Positions 45,190 to 64,000 of a DNA stretch of 64,000 nt are shown piece by piece. The stretch spans positions 20,757,561 to 20,821,560 of the forward strand of contig NC_089830.1 of assembly GCF_035046505.1 (NCBI RefSeq), in the 5' to 3' direction. Made by a program: the position numbers and the translations under genes. The notes under the pieces are model-generated. The model did not search any database and was not told the DNA's origin. It saw only the letters and a program-made list of their open reading frames with translations. The stretch's first letter is position 1; each line of letters begins with the position of its first letter. This DNA is from Tiliqua scincoides (lineage: Eukaryota; Chordata; Lepidosauria; Squamata; Scincidae).

Positions 45190-47491
45190 GCAAGTATGAC
45201 ACTTGAATAGTTCTATTGTTTTTGTCCTGTTAGAATAAAAGGCCATGCACAGTGTCCCAGACCCTCAGGAGGCCTTCTGAGCCACCAGAAGGCTGAAAAT
45301 CAGCCAGTTTTCAGCACAGCTCTGGTCGCGATCCGAGGACCACATGTTGGGTAAATCCACAGGTTCGGGACCTGCAGTAAGGTAAAACCATGAGTTCCAA
45401 ATCTGCAGATATGCAGGCACGACCTGTAGAATTTAAATTCAGCTGGTACAATGTTGGTGCTGGGGTCTCCAGAATTCATCCAATCAGATTCCAGAAATTA
45501 CAGAAGGATCTGTAATCAGAGCTCAGATCCCAGATCCAATCAGATTCCAGAAATTACAGAAGGAGTGAAACGGTCTTCCACAGACCCGTCACCACAGTAG
45601 CTAGTGGTCTTGCATCAAAGAATGGCCCACGTTCACGTGATGCCTGAGATGGCATGCCAAATGCTGCCCCCCCCCTTATTGGATAATATGCCACCTTTTG
45701 CTTTCTCCACTATCCAGTGTTCTAGCTCAGCATTCTCCTACCCTCCTCTCTTTTCCCCTCTTCCTGTTCCAACCCAGCATGTGGAAGGATGAGCAGTATT
45801 GCTAAGTTGACAGACGGAGATGGCACCTCCCACCCACCTGCCACTGAAGCAACCACTTCATTTAGCCTCACAGATGGGCCGGCCCTGCTTAGGTTACCTT
45901 AAAAACTTGCCATTTTGTTTTCACAGAAAACTCCACGGGCTATGGCTCACTATATCTGATGCATGAAGTCACGTTTTCACTGAGGGTTGCACTTCATTCA
46001 TCTGATGAAATAACCTAGTACCCAGTGAAACCGATGCTGAAATAAATTGATCAGGCTGTAAGGTTTGGCTGCAATTCTAGACCTATGGCCCTGGAATGGG
46101 TAGTCCAACCCTAACTGAAGTCCCATGCTGCGATCCAGCAAGGCCAGTGCAACCTTCTCTGCATGCAGTGTGGGGCTAAAGGCTGCTGGAGGACTCTTTG
46201 GGGTGAGGGGACTTTTGTCCCCTTACCCAAGGTAAAGCCCCAGCAGCCTCTATGGGGCTACTCAGATCCATGCCATCAATATTGCTGGTGCAAATCCAAG
46301 CCAAGCCGTGTTGGGGGAAAAGGCTCAGGAATGGGATATGACCAATGCCTCCTCCACTATTCCCGCTTCTGCCCCGCTCACCACCGCTATGCCCTAACCC
46401 CACCTCTGCTGGGAGGTAGCCAGCAGTGTGCCTACCTGCTCAAGTTAAGATTCAGGTTCATGGTGAAAAGAGTCCCCCGGAACCTAACCCCTTTTTACCC
46501 ATAGGCTCTATGATTCCATATCCGCTAATTCGGTATCCACTAGTTTTTCTAGGAACCTAACCCCAGCACAGCAATTTTCAGTCACTGTGTCTACTGGTGT
46601 ACCTCAAATGGTCTGCAGGTGTGCCACAGGAGTTTGGAGGGGGTTTATATATTAGTGGGGTATGTGATCTCCTGGCTAGCAGTGCAGTGTGCCTTGTCAA
46701 TTGTCCAAAAACGGACCGTGTGCCTTGACAATTTTAACACCTTCTCAGTGTGCATTGAGAAGAAAAAAGTTGAAAATTTCTGCCGAGAACTGACAGTATA
46801 TCTAAGGCAGCACATGTAAACAAAGCCAAGGACAGAGGATGATCTTTCAAAGAAGATGAATGTACAGGCAGACGCTGCTTAACAACCGTTTGCTTAATGA
46901 TGGACCGCATATTGTGGTCAAAGCTCAATAAAGATACCCTTAATGAGGCAATTGCATCTTCCATAGCCTGCAGCAGAGTGTCTGTTTAGACAACAGAGAA
47001 GCTCTTAATGCAGAGAAGAGGCCGTCTATCTCCAGTAGCCTGTTCAGTCAGCTAGTGTCTGGCAGGGAGTATTTGTTTACACAACAAAGGCAATAGATTG
47101 GACTGAATGTTCACTTAATGACCTAATCGCATAACAACGGGGATAGGAGAATGTATTCCTGTCATTAAGTGGCACACACCTGTATATCTTAATATTAATT
47201 CGGTCGTCCCCCCCCCCAGTCACTCTCTAGGTTTACAAAGTCTCACTGAACAGCCCAAACTCTTGGAAAACTTTTTTGTTTCTGCAGCTCTTGGAGAGCT
47301 TTGGAAGCCTTTGTTTATTTTCATTCTACATGTCCAGTAGGCAACTCTGAGGCTCTGATCTCCTTCAACCAGGAAAAAGCATCCAGAGAGGAGAAGGCTA
47401 TCTGGTGGGGGGGAAGGGGGGTTAGAAAAAAAGAACCAGGAGAGTGACTTGCATTAGACTCTGTCCTCAGTGTCAGATGCAGCATGTAGAT
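45190..47491. other. Intergenic D-E: no gene seen
   Basis: Partly similar to the C-D spacer (46430-46560 with 31860-31960 and 32160-32200; 47230-47330 with 32690-32770). The rest is unclassified. Confidence 0.5.
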
Positions 47492-48400
47492 CAGGGGTGT
47501 CAAAATATAATGCAGCTCCTGAAAGCTTTTAATCCAGCCCTCAGGCTCTCAGCTGCTCAGCAGTGCTGAGGTGTTAACACTGAAACAGCAGCCCACATAA
47601 AAATGGGCTTTCCCATATCTTGAAATATGATCAAGATTTGCATATTTTCATCATATGTGGTGGACATGCGAAAAAGCAAAGAAATACTGGAAAATGATAC
47701 ATAAAGTGTTGCAAGAGATATTGCATTGTGTATTACCATTCAAACCAGAAATATTCCTCCTAAATGTGACATCAGAAATTAAAGACCAATCTAAGAAACA
47801 CCTTATTGTACATATTGCTACAGTGGCAAGAATATTGTTTGCGCAAAAATGGAAATCTATAGATGTGCCAACTAAAGAAAATTTAATAGACAAAATTTAT
47901 GAAGTAGCAGAAATGGAAGTCTTAACAGAAAGAATGAAAGAGATTCAGATAGAGTAAGAAAATATTGGAAGTTTTTTATGATTGGGTAGACAAATTTAGT
48001 TAGATAATATTGAGTGTTTCGTTAAAGTCAATTTTTTATACTGATAAATATGATAGCCTTTGTATTGATGATTATTGTGTTTTTTGTGTGTGTGTGTTAA
48101 CTGAATGATGTATGTTGAAATCTAGGGCCAAACCCTTATGTGTAACCTGTGTTGTACCCACCCTAAGTAAACCTATTTCCTTTCCTGTATCTGTAATAAA
48201 TAAATAAAATAAAATAAAAAAGATTTGCATATTTTCTCTTCTGTCATTTGCAGTTAATAACGTCTATATGAGAGCAAAGTGCTGATTTCTGGCCATCAGC
48301 TGCTTAATGATGTCACTTTCTGCTTGATGACATCATTTCTGGCCCTCAGCAGGCATCCTGAAAGCTAATTTCAGTCCTCTGTATGAGTTTGACACCCCTG
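47492..48400 (-). mobile_element. hAT element, second family, split by an L1
   Basis: Ends CAGGGGTGTCAAAA and GTTTGACACCCCTG; flanks ATGTAGAT / ATGTAGAC (7 of 8). Without the L1 and its duplication it would be about 320 bp, the size of the relative at 32350. Confidence 0.88.
47650..48220 (+). mobile_element. L1 LINE, 5'-truncated 3' end, inside the hAT
   Basis: The frame 47655-47957 encodes the L1 ORF2 C-terminus (MWWTCEKAKKYWKMIH, KPEIFLLNVTSE, ARILFAQKWKS). A 3' UTR and an A-rich end with AATAAATAAAATAAAA follow. A perfect 16-bp duplication AGATTTGCATATTTTC (47634-47649, 48221-48236) shows target-primed insertion. Confidence 0.94.
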
Positions 48401-48484
48401 ATGTAGACTGTGATTGGTTCAGTGGAGCAGGGAAGGGAGGGACTGTGTAAGTGCATGAAACTGACAAATCAAGGCTCTGCTATA

Positions 48485-48598
48485 TGTCAATGACGCTGCT
48501 GTAATAAGGACCGCCCAGTTTTTGTAGAGGAAGAAACCAGGAAAAGGAACCAAGATTTCAGATTGGCAACCGGCATGAGAGAGAGGCTGAATACAAAG
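48485..48598 (+). promoter_or_regulatory. SULT-E core promoter and putative non-coding first exon
   Basis: TGTCAATG at 48485-48492, then GCTGTAATAAGG at the place of the TATA-like box, and a donor AAAG|GTGAGTAG at 48598/48599. A hAT/L1 composite ends only 85 bp upstream. Confidence 0.55.
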
Positions 48599-48734
48599 GT
48601 GAGTAGGAGATCAGGCTGGGATGAAGAGAGAGTGGGTAAAAACATCTATTCTCAGCTAGAGGGGAGCCAGATTGCCCCTTTTAAGGGAGAGTTAGGGCAG
48701 CAAAAGAAAATATTTCTTCACCCAGCATGTAATG

Positions 48735-51700
48735 CACGTGCTCTGCAGAAGCGCGTGTGGCTTCTGGGAACCAAGTGCCTTGGGACAAAGTGCCAGAGTA
48801 AGGCACAGTGGGTTTAGCATCTGTGCAAGGAGAAGGAGAAGGCAAGTGGACCCTCTGAGTTTTGGAGAGAGAGAGGGAGGACTCTCTGAGTTGTGAAGAG
48901 GAGAAGGAGGAAGAGAAGGAGAAGGTAAGTATACTTCTTCTAACTCTTTGTCTTTCTAACCTTAAACCAACATTGAAATTTAACTTTACCTAAGCTTTAC
49001 CTAAGTTAGCACCTAATCTAACCTGAGGGAGGGATTCTAAAGTCCAGTAAGTTGGGGCACAATAATTTGGTTTCTAAAGTCCAGCAAGTTGGGGCACAGG
49101 AGCTAGGGTGCCAGGGTATGGCACAGTGAGTTTAGCATCTGTGTATGTTCAGCAGCAGGGTGAGGAAGCCAGGGACCCAGATACTACCCTTCTCTTCCCT
49201 TGAGAAGAGGGGCAGCAAACCAGTGTAGGGTTTTTAAGTACCCCTAAACAAAAACAAAAAAAAATGCAGTCAGGCAGCTAGCAGCAGGGTGGAGGCTATC
49301 CAGTGTTTTGCATCAAATGCAACATGTATGACTATATGCCTCTGGGGCATAAGTCAAGGGTTTGTTCTCGGTGCAAGGAGCTCCAGGGACTCAGGGAATG
49401 TGTCTGCTCCCTTGAAGACTTGGTGGTCGACCTGGAGAAGCAGAGGCAGGCAGAGAAGGACTGTGGGGAGCACGATCAGGCTTCGTCCCACCCTCAGGCA
49501 TGCAGCTCCTCAGCTGCCCGGGTGGGAAGTCTTGGGGCTGGAGGACGTCATCCTGGAGAGGAGGGAAACAATCCCCTAGGGGGGACCCCTTCTCCAGGGG
49601 ATGGGCCCGTATCTGAACGCACTCAGGATACTCCTCAGCGGGAGGGGGTTTGGGGGCTTCTTGTAGTGGGGGTTTTGATGATCAGAAACATAGAGAGGGG
49701 GGTTTGTGACGGATGTGAGACCGCATGGCGACTTGCCTGCCTGGTGCGAAGGTTGTGGGCATCACTTCTCATCTAGACAGGCTGGTAGATAGTGCTGGGG
49801 AGGAGGTAGTGGTTGTGGTGCATGTCGGTACCAACGATGTGGGCAAGTGTAGCCAGGAGGTCCTGGAGGCCAAATTTAGGCTATTAAGTAGGAAGCTGAA
49901 AGCCAAGACCTCAAAGGTAGTGTTCTCAGAAGTGCCAAATGTTCCATGCGCAGGGCCAGCTAGGCAGGCAGAGATGAGGGGTCTCAATGCGTGGATGAGA
50001 CGGTGGTGTAGGGAGGAGGGGTTTAGATTCATTAGGCACTGGGGAACATTTTGGGTGAAGCGGGGCCTGTACAAGAGGGACGGGCTTCACTTGAACCAGA
50101 ATGAAACCAGATTGCTGGCGCATAACATTAAAAAGGTGGCAGAGCAGCTTTTAAACTGATCCTTGGGGGACAGCTGACAGGAGCTTTCAGTGGGATCACA
50201 CACTCAGTGTGTGGGATTGTGATATCCCCTAATCAGTGGGATACCACAATCCCAGGCTATATACTATACAGGAGGGACAGGGAGGGGTGTGTTGGAGGTG
50301 GGTGGCCGTTTATGGTAAAGAAGGGGTAGAATCCAGCAAAGTAGAAATTGAAGGCGGGTCTGACTCCACCGTAGAATCTCTGTGGGTTAAATTAACAGGC
50401 CTGAGGAGTGATGTAATACTGGGGGCGTACTATCGTCCTCCAGACCAGAAACCTGAAGGGGATCTTGAAATGAGGAAACAGATCAGGGAGGGACAGGGTT
50501 GTAATCATGGGGGACTTCAAACATCCTCACATTGACTGGGTCAATTTGTGCTCTGGTCACGAAAAGGAGACCAGATTTCTTGAAATGTTAAATGACTATG
50601 CCTTAGAGCAGCTAGTCATGGAAGCCACCAGAGGACAGGTAACTCTGGATTTAATATTGTGCGGTACTCAGGACCTGGTTAGAGATGTCAATGTTACTGA
50701 GCCATTGGGGAACAGTGATCATGCTGCGATCCATTTTGACATGCATGTGGGGGGAAGAATACCGGGCAAATCTCTCACAAAAACCCTTGACTTCCTACGA
50801 GTGGACTTCCCTCAGATGAGGAGTCTGCTTAGAAGGAGGTTGAAAGGGAAGGTGAAAAGAGTCCAATCTCTCCAGCATGCATGGAGGTTGCTTAAAACAA
50901 AAAATGTAAGAAGGTGATACGGGAGGCCAAGTGAGACTATGAGGAGCACATGGCCAGCAACATTAAGGGGAATAATAAAAGCTTCTTCAAATATGTTAGA
51001 AGCAGGAAACCCGCCAGAGAAGTGGTTGGCCCTCTGGATGGTGAGGGAGGGAAAGGGGAGATAAAAGTAGACTTGGCAGAGAAATTGAATGAGTTCTTTG
51101 CATCTTTCTTCATGGCAGAAGACTTTGGGCAGATACCGCTGTCCGAACGGCCCCTCCTGACCACGGAATTAAGTCAAATAGAGGTTAAAAGAGAAGATAT
51201 TTCAGACCTCATTGATAAATTAAAGATCAATAAGTTACGGGGCCCTGATGGCATCCACGCAAGAGTTATTAAGGAATTGAAGAATGAAGTTGCTGATCTC
51301 TTGACTAAAATATGCAACTTGTCCCTCAAAACGGCCACGGTGCCAGAGGATTGGAGGATAGCAAATGCCACACATTTTTAAAAAGGGAAGGAAGGGGGAC
51401 CCAGGAAACTATAGGCCAGTCAGCCTAACATCTATACCAGGTAAGATGGTGGAATGCCTCATCAAAAATAGAATCTCAAAACACATAGACAAACAAGTCT
51501 TGCTGAGGGAGAGTCAGCATGGCTTCTGTAAGAGTAAGTCTTGCCTCACAAACCTTTTAGAATTCTTTGAAAAGGTCAGCAGGCATGGGAATGTGGGAGA
51601 TCCCGTGGACATTATATATCTGGACTTTCAGAAGGCGTTTGACAGGGTCCCTCACCAAAGGCTGCTGAAGAATCTCCACAGTCAGGGAATTAGAAGATAG

Positions 51701-51985
51701 GTCCTTTCATGGATTGAGAACTGGTTGAAAACCAGGAAACAGAGTGGGTGTCAATGGACAATTTTCACAATGGCGTGAGGTGAAAAGCAGTGTGCCCCAA
51801 GGATCTGTCCTGGGACCGGTGCTTTTCAACCTCTTCATAAATGACCTGGAGACAGGGGTGAGCAGGGAGGTGGCTAAATTTGCAGACGACACCAAACTTT
51901 TCTGAGTGGTGAAGACCAGAAGTGATTGTGAGGAGCTCCAGAAGGATCTCTCCAGACTGGCAGATTGGGCAGCGAAATGACAGAT
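48735..51985 (+). mobile_element. Nearly complete CR1 LINE in the upstream intron of SULT-E
   Basis: From the left: a purine-rich 5' region (48821-48930); ORF1 with a coiled-coil-like start (49303-49500) and an SGNH/esterase-like part (VVVVVHVGTNDVGK, DGLHLNQNETRLLAHNIKK, to 50159); endonuclease (VILGAYYRPPDQ, HIDWVNL, NSDHAAIHF); reverse transcriptase (NYRPVSLTSIPGKMVE, VDIIYLDFQKAFDRVPHQ). Frames change at several places and a stop follows GIRR near 51700, so it is dead. It ends near 51985, within the polymerase region and before the 3' tail. A separate CR1 scrap is at about 48688-48732. Confidence 0.88.
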
Positions 51986-52700
51986 GCGTTTCTGTTGGGT
52001 TTGCGCATACCACCTGACACAAAATGAGTCACAGATTGAATGTGCCTGTCATAGTCAGCCCTGAAGCTTTGAGGCAGCTGGAGTGGAAATGCCCAAAGGC
52101 CCAGCCATGTGGGATCAGTTCCCCTTTCTGACCAGTGTTTGACTTGCCAGCCCCATAGAGCCAGTCAAGCATCACCAGAGCTGTCCTGACTCACCTTCTG
52201 GCCTTGCTGTTCTTGGAATGGACACCTGATGACTACTCCTACCTACAACCAACCCCACCCCCACATGCAACCTGCCAGAATGAAAACCCTAACACAAAAA
52301 AACCCAACACCCAATTACAGTCTGGGGTAGGCAACAAAACTACCAGCTACAGGCAGAATTACTCCTGCTGGGGACAAAGGGTTTTTTTTCCACTTACCTC
52401 CCCATGTACTGGCCTCCAGGGGGTGCAGGGAACCCCACAGACCCCTCTGTAGGTCTCCCCAAACCTTAGAAGTGGTTTTTGAACTTTTCTAAGTCTTGGA
52501 GAGTCCTGCAAGTCTGTGGGGTCTGTGGGGTTCGCTGCGGAGCTCTCCGCACCCCAGGAGACTGGCATAGGCAAAGGTAAGTGCAAAACGTCCCCCCCCC
52601 CGTTCCTGGTAGTGGCACAATCCTGCCTCACACCTGCCCCCTAAGGGGCTAGAATCAAGTATTTCCCAGGCCGGTGGGTCAAAACCCACCAGTTTGGTAA
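51986..52700. other. Upstream intron of SULT-E, unclassified
   Basis: Contains a GC-rich MITE-like stretch (about 52380-52640) and sequence without recognised features. Confidence 0.4.
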
Positions 52701-52974
52701 CTACTGCTCTAGAGCAATCTGCATCGTTAGAATACTGACGATAAATTCTCAGAAATTGGCCATAAAGCAAATGATGTCTAAGACTAATCTGGGTGTTGGG
52801 AAAATCCCATTTCATAGCACTGGAAGGAGCTACTGGGGAAGCAGCTGTTTGGATCCACCGAACCAATGGCCCATTCCAAGTTACACAAAGAAAAGTGTTT
52901 GAATAATACCTAAAAATGTCATCTCCTGACTTTTCCTTCTTCCCCTTTTGAACTCATGTCTTTGCAGTTTCTCA

Positions 52975-60164
<7,190 letters not shown>

Positions 60165-60570
60165 AGAATGAGAGATGCCAAGCACCCTGCAATGGTTAAC
60201 CAAGATGTACACTATGTGAACACTGTGGAAGTGCCCTCAATGTCAGTGAAACATCGTACCACCAGATGTGGCCGATATCGCTTGCCACCTTGGCAGTGAT
60301 GGTGGGCTCCAGCCTTCTCCGCTCCCAAATTTAGGAGCAACAGGAATGGGCTGAGATTGTCCCATCAGTTGCACAGTGACCCCTTTCCCCAAACCTGTGT
60401 TGTGAGAACACTGATGAATGGAGCAGAAGAGGAAGTGTGAAGCAGAGCTTAGGCTAGAGAATCTCTGCCCCTCTAGTATACCAATCTCTTCTCCTCCACA
60501 TCTGTTCTGTTGGCTTCTTTAATTCAGGAAGGAAAATGAGGATCGATGACTGGCACTCCAAACCATTTTA

Positions 60571-60752
60571 CAGCCCAATCCTAACCAACTTTCCAGCAGA
60601 GATGCAGCTGCAATGCAGCCCCAGGGGAAGGGGGAAAAAAATGTTCCCTTACCTTGAGCAGGCCTCCATGACTGTACCCCCACCACCCTTAGCAGCGCAT
60701 ACCCTGATGGCACTTCTGCATCGACTCTAGAAAGTTGGTTAGGATTGGGCTG
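60571..60752. mobile_element. 182-bp MITE with 23-bp perfect inverted ends
   Basis: CAGCCCAATCCTAACCAACT (plus TTC) is mirrored exactly at the right end; TTA flanks both sides (60568-60570, 60753-60755). Fits a PIF/Harbinger-type MITE; likely young, since the ends are identical. Confidence 0.88.
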
Positions 60753-61060
60753 TTAGTTGCCAGAAAATCTTCGGTTGGCCTTGACCGTAACGTTAGCTTG
60801 GCGATGAAGGTGCTCCAATATTGTGAACTTGGGATTGGCCCAAGACCTTCTGGTGCCCAAGGAAGAACCAACTACACCCCCAATACATTTTGGGCAGATA
60901 AGCAGATTTAAAAAATAACTTTTTTTCTTAAGTAAAAAAGTTACTGGAATTGATTTATAGAGTTTGATTGCAAGTGAAGTGGTTGATGATGTTAAAATTA
61001 TTTTCAGTAGTCAAAGACAATTACATTGAGATTTTGTTTAACCTTTGCCTGAATAATGCA

Positions 61061-61066
61061 AATAAA
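61061..61066 (+). promoter_or_regulatory. Candidate poly(A) signal of SULT-E
   Basis: AATAAA shortly after CCTTTGCCTGAATAATGC, the diverged form of the shared context. Confidence 0.5.
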
Positions 61067-61381
61067 ACACCTGAAAAGCTTTGTTTTGGCCCTTCCTGTT
61101 TGAATCGTAAGGTGGTTTTTGTCTTTGTGTTTTGTGTAGTTTTTGGTAATGTAGTTGGGTTGCATCTCTTAGATGTGGCTGGAATGGCATGATCTGACTC
61201 TGCATGACTTGAATCTAGAACAGTTCAGAATTGTTCTGGGACTATTCAGCTGATTTTTTTTTTTCAGTTACTAACTTGGAATCCTTTTTAATTATGTTTT
61301 TTATATTGTTATTTTCTGTCTTGCAATCCCATTTGAGCCACCCAATGGACTTGGGAAAGCTGGTTAATCATTCCTTAAACA

Positions 61382-61534
61382 TGATTTCTTCGATGCAGCA
61401 ACTTCGATGCACATGCCTGATGTTGGAAGCTAAGCAGGGTCAGGCCTGGTTAGTACTTGGATGGGAGACTGCCAGGGAATCCTGGGTGCTGTAGGCTTAT
61501 ACCATAGTCTTTCAAGACTGAAGGTTGCCAACAG
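61382..61534 (+). mobile_element. 5S rRNA-derived SINE downstream of SULT-E
   Basis: 5S-like head with a short deletion near its start; tail ATACCATAGTCTTTCAAGACT; perfect 11-bp duplication TTCCTTAAACA (61371-61381, 61535-61545). Confidence 0.9.
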
Positions 61535-62006
61535 TTCCTTAAACAAATACATAAAACTGATTTCATGTGTTGGGCAGCCCAATCCTGAGCTGCTCAGTGC
61601 GCTGGACTGCAGCAGTTCCAAAAAGGCTGCATCTGGCATGCCCCAGGCAGCCGACGCTGCCTCCTCAGGAGATGGGGTCTTTGGTCCCCTTCCCCCAGGT
61701 AACGCGAGTGGCCCTGCAATGGGACTACTTGGTTCTGTTGCGACCCAAGGGTCGGCGTAGAATTAAGAGCCTCTGTGTCAGGCGGGCTCAGGATGCAGTG
61801 GAGTGAAGCTTCACCGGTCCTGCCTCCCTCCCTTCAACTAGGTCCAACCTAGTTTTAGGGGAATTAATGAATTGCACAGCTCTGTTGGAAGAAGGGCTTG
61901 GCTACTGGGTAACAAGCCAGCGTACTGCAGAAGGTCAGGAAAGAGACTGGGAGGGGTGGCTTCACTCAAAAGGTCATTTATTATAAATGAATGAAGATGG
62001 AAATAT

Positions 62007-62598
62007 TTGTATTGGCAACCTTCAGTCTCGAAAGACTCTGGTATCGCACTCTGAAAGGTGGTTCTGGCACAGCGTCTAGTGTGGCTGAAAAGGCCAATCC
62101 GGGAGTGACAATCCCTTCCACACCGGGAGCAAGTGCAGTCTGTCCCTGGTCTGTCTCCCTGGCTATGGGCCTTCCTTCTTTGCCTCTTAGCCTCAGACTG
62201 TTGGCAAAGTGTCTCTTCAAACTGGGAAAGGCCATGCTGCACAGCCTGCCTCCAAGCGGGCCGCTCAGAGGCCAGGGTTTCCCACCTATCGAGGTCCACT
62301 CCTAAGGCCTTCAGATCCCTCTTGCAGATGTCCTTGTATTGCAGCTGTGGTCTACCTGTAGGGCGCTTTCCTTGCACGAGTTCTCCATAGAGGAGATCCT
62401 TTGGGATCCGGCCATCATCCATTCTCACGACATGACCGAGCCAACGCAGGCGTCTCTGTTTCAGCAGTGCATACACACTGGGGATTCCAGCTCATTCCAG
62501 GGCTGTGTTGTTTGGAACTTTGTCCTGCCTGGTGATGCCGAGGATGCGTCGGAGGCAGCGCATGTGGAAAGCGCTCAGTTTCCTCTCCTGTTGTGAGC
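62007..62598 (-). mobile_element. RTE-like LINE 3' fragment in SULT-F
   Basis: About 590 bp, same 3' third as 14172 and 24004, minus-strand frame with RRLRWLGHVVRMDDGRIPKD. Flanked by GAAATAT (62000-62006, 62599-62605). Confidence 0.88.
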
Positions 62599-62862
62599 GA
62601 AATATGTTGTGATGTTAATATAGCATGCAAGGAAATATGGAAAATGCAACACGGGACCAAAGCTCCGTTCTTGGATTGATGATTCATCAACCATGATGAA
62701 AGTGGGGGGAAAGGGGGTCTTCGTTTGATCAGCTTTTGATATCTCACAATTTCCTAAAACATTGGCATTTCTGAGGAACTGTTGCCTGTTGTTTGAAAGA
62801 TGGCAGACAGGGGGAGGGTGCACCCTGCTTAAAGGATGTTCCTGCTCCTGCCTCTCCTACAG

Positions 62863-62966
62863 ATTATCTACACTGTACAGAACCCTAAGGATACACTGGT
62901 CTCATCCTACTATTCCTGCAAAGCCCTTAAATTTTCAAAGGGTCCTGGAGCAATGCAAGACTTCCT
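62863..62966 (+). pseudogene. SULT-F exon 3 relic
   Basis: Acceptor AG at 62861-62862 is intact; the last ~23 nt and the donor are deleted. Confidence 0.85.
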
Positions 62967-63429
62967 CCATATATACAAACTCAGCCCTCTCACTGCCACA
63001 CACATCCCCTCCCCCGGTGACCCACAGAACTGTTTTGAAAACCTTTGTTGACCCTGAGAAAATTTTGGGAATGGGAGTCAGGAGCAAAGTTCTGAGAATG
63101 CTGTGTTCTTTCATGTATCTGTTAAATCTGTGCCGGGCTCTCCAAGAAGCAGAACAGCTCCTATTGCCCCTCTTTACCCTCATAAGAACCCTGTGAGACA
63201 TCATGTCATACCCCAGGCTTTAGAGCAGTAGATCCCAAAATGTTTAGCACTGGAACACACTTTTTAACAACACACTGTCAAGACCCATCTAGGGTTACGA
63301 GACTTGTTAAAAAAAGGAGCTCTAAAATGAAATAATAGCTCTATTTATATATTTAGAAATCATATTTTTATTTTATTAAATAAATCAAATTTTTAATTCT
63401 TTATTTACCAGAAGCTCGATCCATTCCTC

Positions 63430-64000
63430 GTAATAAGGCAGCCCTAATGTTTAGAATCCTTGGCAGATTTGAGTCTTACAAGAGCATACTCATTGATAAA
63501 AGACAAGCTTTTAGCATTTGAATTTAATTATTTAAGTATTAATCTTAACCCTATTTGTTCCCCTCTTTCTTTTGGCTTGGCCCCAACCTTTAATCATGTA
63601 TCAAATTATTTTTATACATTAATCAATCCATTACATAGGCGAGCCTTTATGTTAGCTCGTTTTAACATCTTCCCCTCGGCAGTTCATTCTGGCCGTTTTT
63701 TTAACATTCCACGGGAGAAAAGGCTCTGTCTCTTTTGTCATGAGTCACCTGATTTTTTGTTTCATATACTCTTTTTTTGTCCAGTTCATCTTGACATTCG
63801 TAATCATTATTTAAATTCTTGGATTTCTCCTGACCTAACCCCTTCTGATATTACCCTCTCTAGGTTCATGAGTGATGTTTGTGACTCTTTAACCGCAGCT
63901 GTTGCTGGTTATTTATCTGAGATTCTTAAAATAACGTTGTCAGAATTTAAATAATTCTGGTATCTTGTTTTTAAGTTGTTGGGTCGGTATGCAAGTTGTT
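63430..64000 (+). mobile_element. LINE ORF2 C-terminal fragment, runs to the window edge
   Basis: A 164-codon frame (63460-63954) with NPLHRRAFMLARFNIFPSAV, REKRLCLFCHESPDFLFHI and LFFCPVHLDI: Cys-x2-Cys...His...Cys, as at the end of some LINE polymerases and similar to 21548-22072. Clade not assigned. Confidence 0.65.

Larger units (their letters stand above)
61852..63430 (+). pseudogene. SULT fragment F: intron 2 to intron 3 duplicate with one damaged exon
   Basis: From about 61852 the sequence follows intron 2 of copy E (57300 on), then exon 3 (62863-62966), then intron 3, including the hAT-like left end shared with C and D (63226). The exon reads [20 protein letters not shown]: the PAPS-contacting Arg is Gln. 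Compared with D, about 36 bp are lost across the exon end and splice donor, joining GACTTCC to TCCATATA. No promoter block or exons 1 and 2 lie between E and F. Later exons would be off the window, but this exon cannot be spliced normally. Confidence 0.85.

Noticed and set aside
49303-51700. Host esterase or endonuclease gene
   Set aside because: Order and motifs match CR1 ORF1 and ORF2, with broken frames.

Overview
The window is vertebrate nuclear DNA, most likely from a squamate reptile (lizard-type). The evidence is spliced host genes in a repeat mix of CR1, L2-type, L1 and RTE-like LINEs, 5S rRNA-derived SINEs, many hAT elements and TAA-flanked MITEs. Species cannot be fixed from the sequence. 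No rRNA, tRNA, CRISPR or bacterial features were seen.

The host content is a head-to-tail tandem array, all on the + strand, of cytosolic sulfotransferase genes of the SULT2 family (SULT2B1-like by the C-terminal region). I label the copies A to F. A shows only its last two coding exons (882-1388). B (7617-12644), C (19987-29947), D (35658-43887) and E (52975-60164) each have six coding exons with consensus splice sites. Coding lengths are 142/209/127/95/181/110 nt (first exon 136 nt in E), giving open proteins of 287, 287, 287 and 285 residues. F (61852-63430) is a partial duplicate with one damaged exon. B to E each have a conserved upstream segment ending in a splice donor (5744, 16518, 33141, 48598), read as a non-coding first exon with its promoter. 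A to E share a candidate poly(A) signal in the same sequence context.

Region by region: 1-455 LTR-like sequence; 882-3603 end of A with nested hAT elements; 5638-13887 gene B, with a 5S SINE interrupted by a hAT element in intron 1 and CR1 tails in introns 2 and 5; 14172-16206 RTE-like LINE between B and C; 16412-30820 gene C; 32350-32670 hAT; 33031-45189 gene D, with an L2-type LINE in intron 5 and a long foldback in intron 3; 47492-48400 hAT carrying an L1; 48485-61066 gene E, with a nearly complete CR1 in intron 1; 61382-63960 SINE, fragment F, RTE-like LINE and a further LINE end.

Because the copies are paralogous, they serve as empty-site controls for each other. Many insertions can be defined to the base with target-site duplications. 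Shared insertions support the branching ((A,B),(E,(C,D,F))). This agrees with a PAPS-site difference: RKG in A and B, REG in C, D and E. The encoded enzymes would transfer sulfonate from PAPS to hydroxyl groups of small molecules (sterols are typical for SULT2) in the cytosol; substrates cannot be read from sequence.
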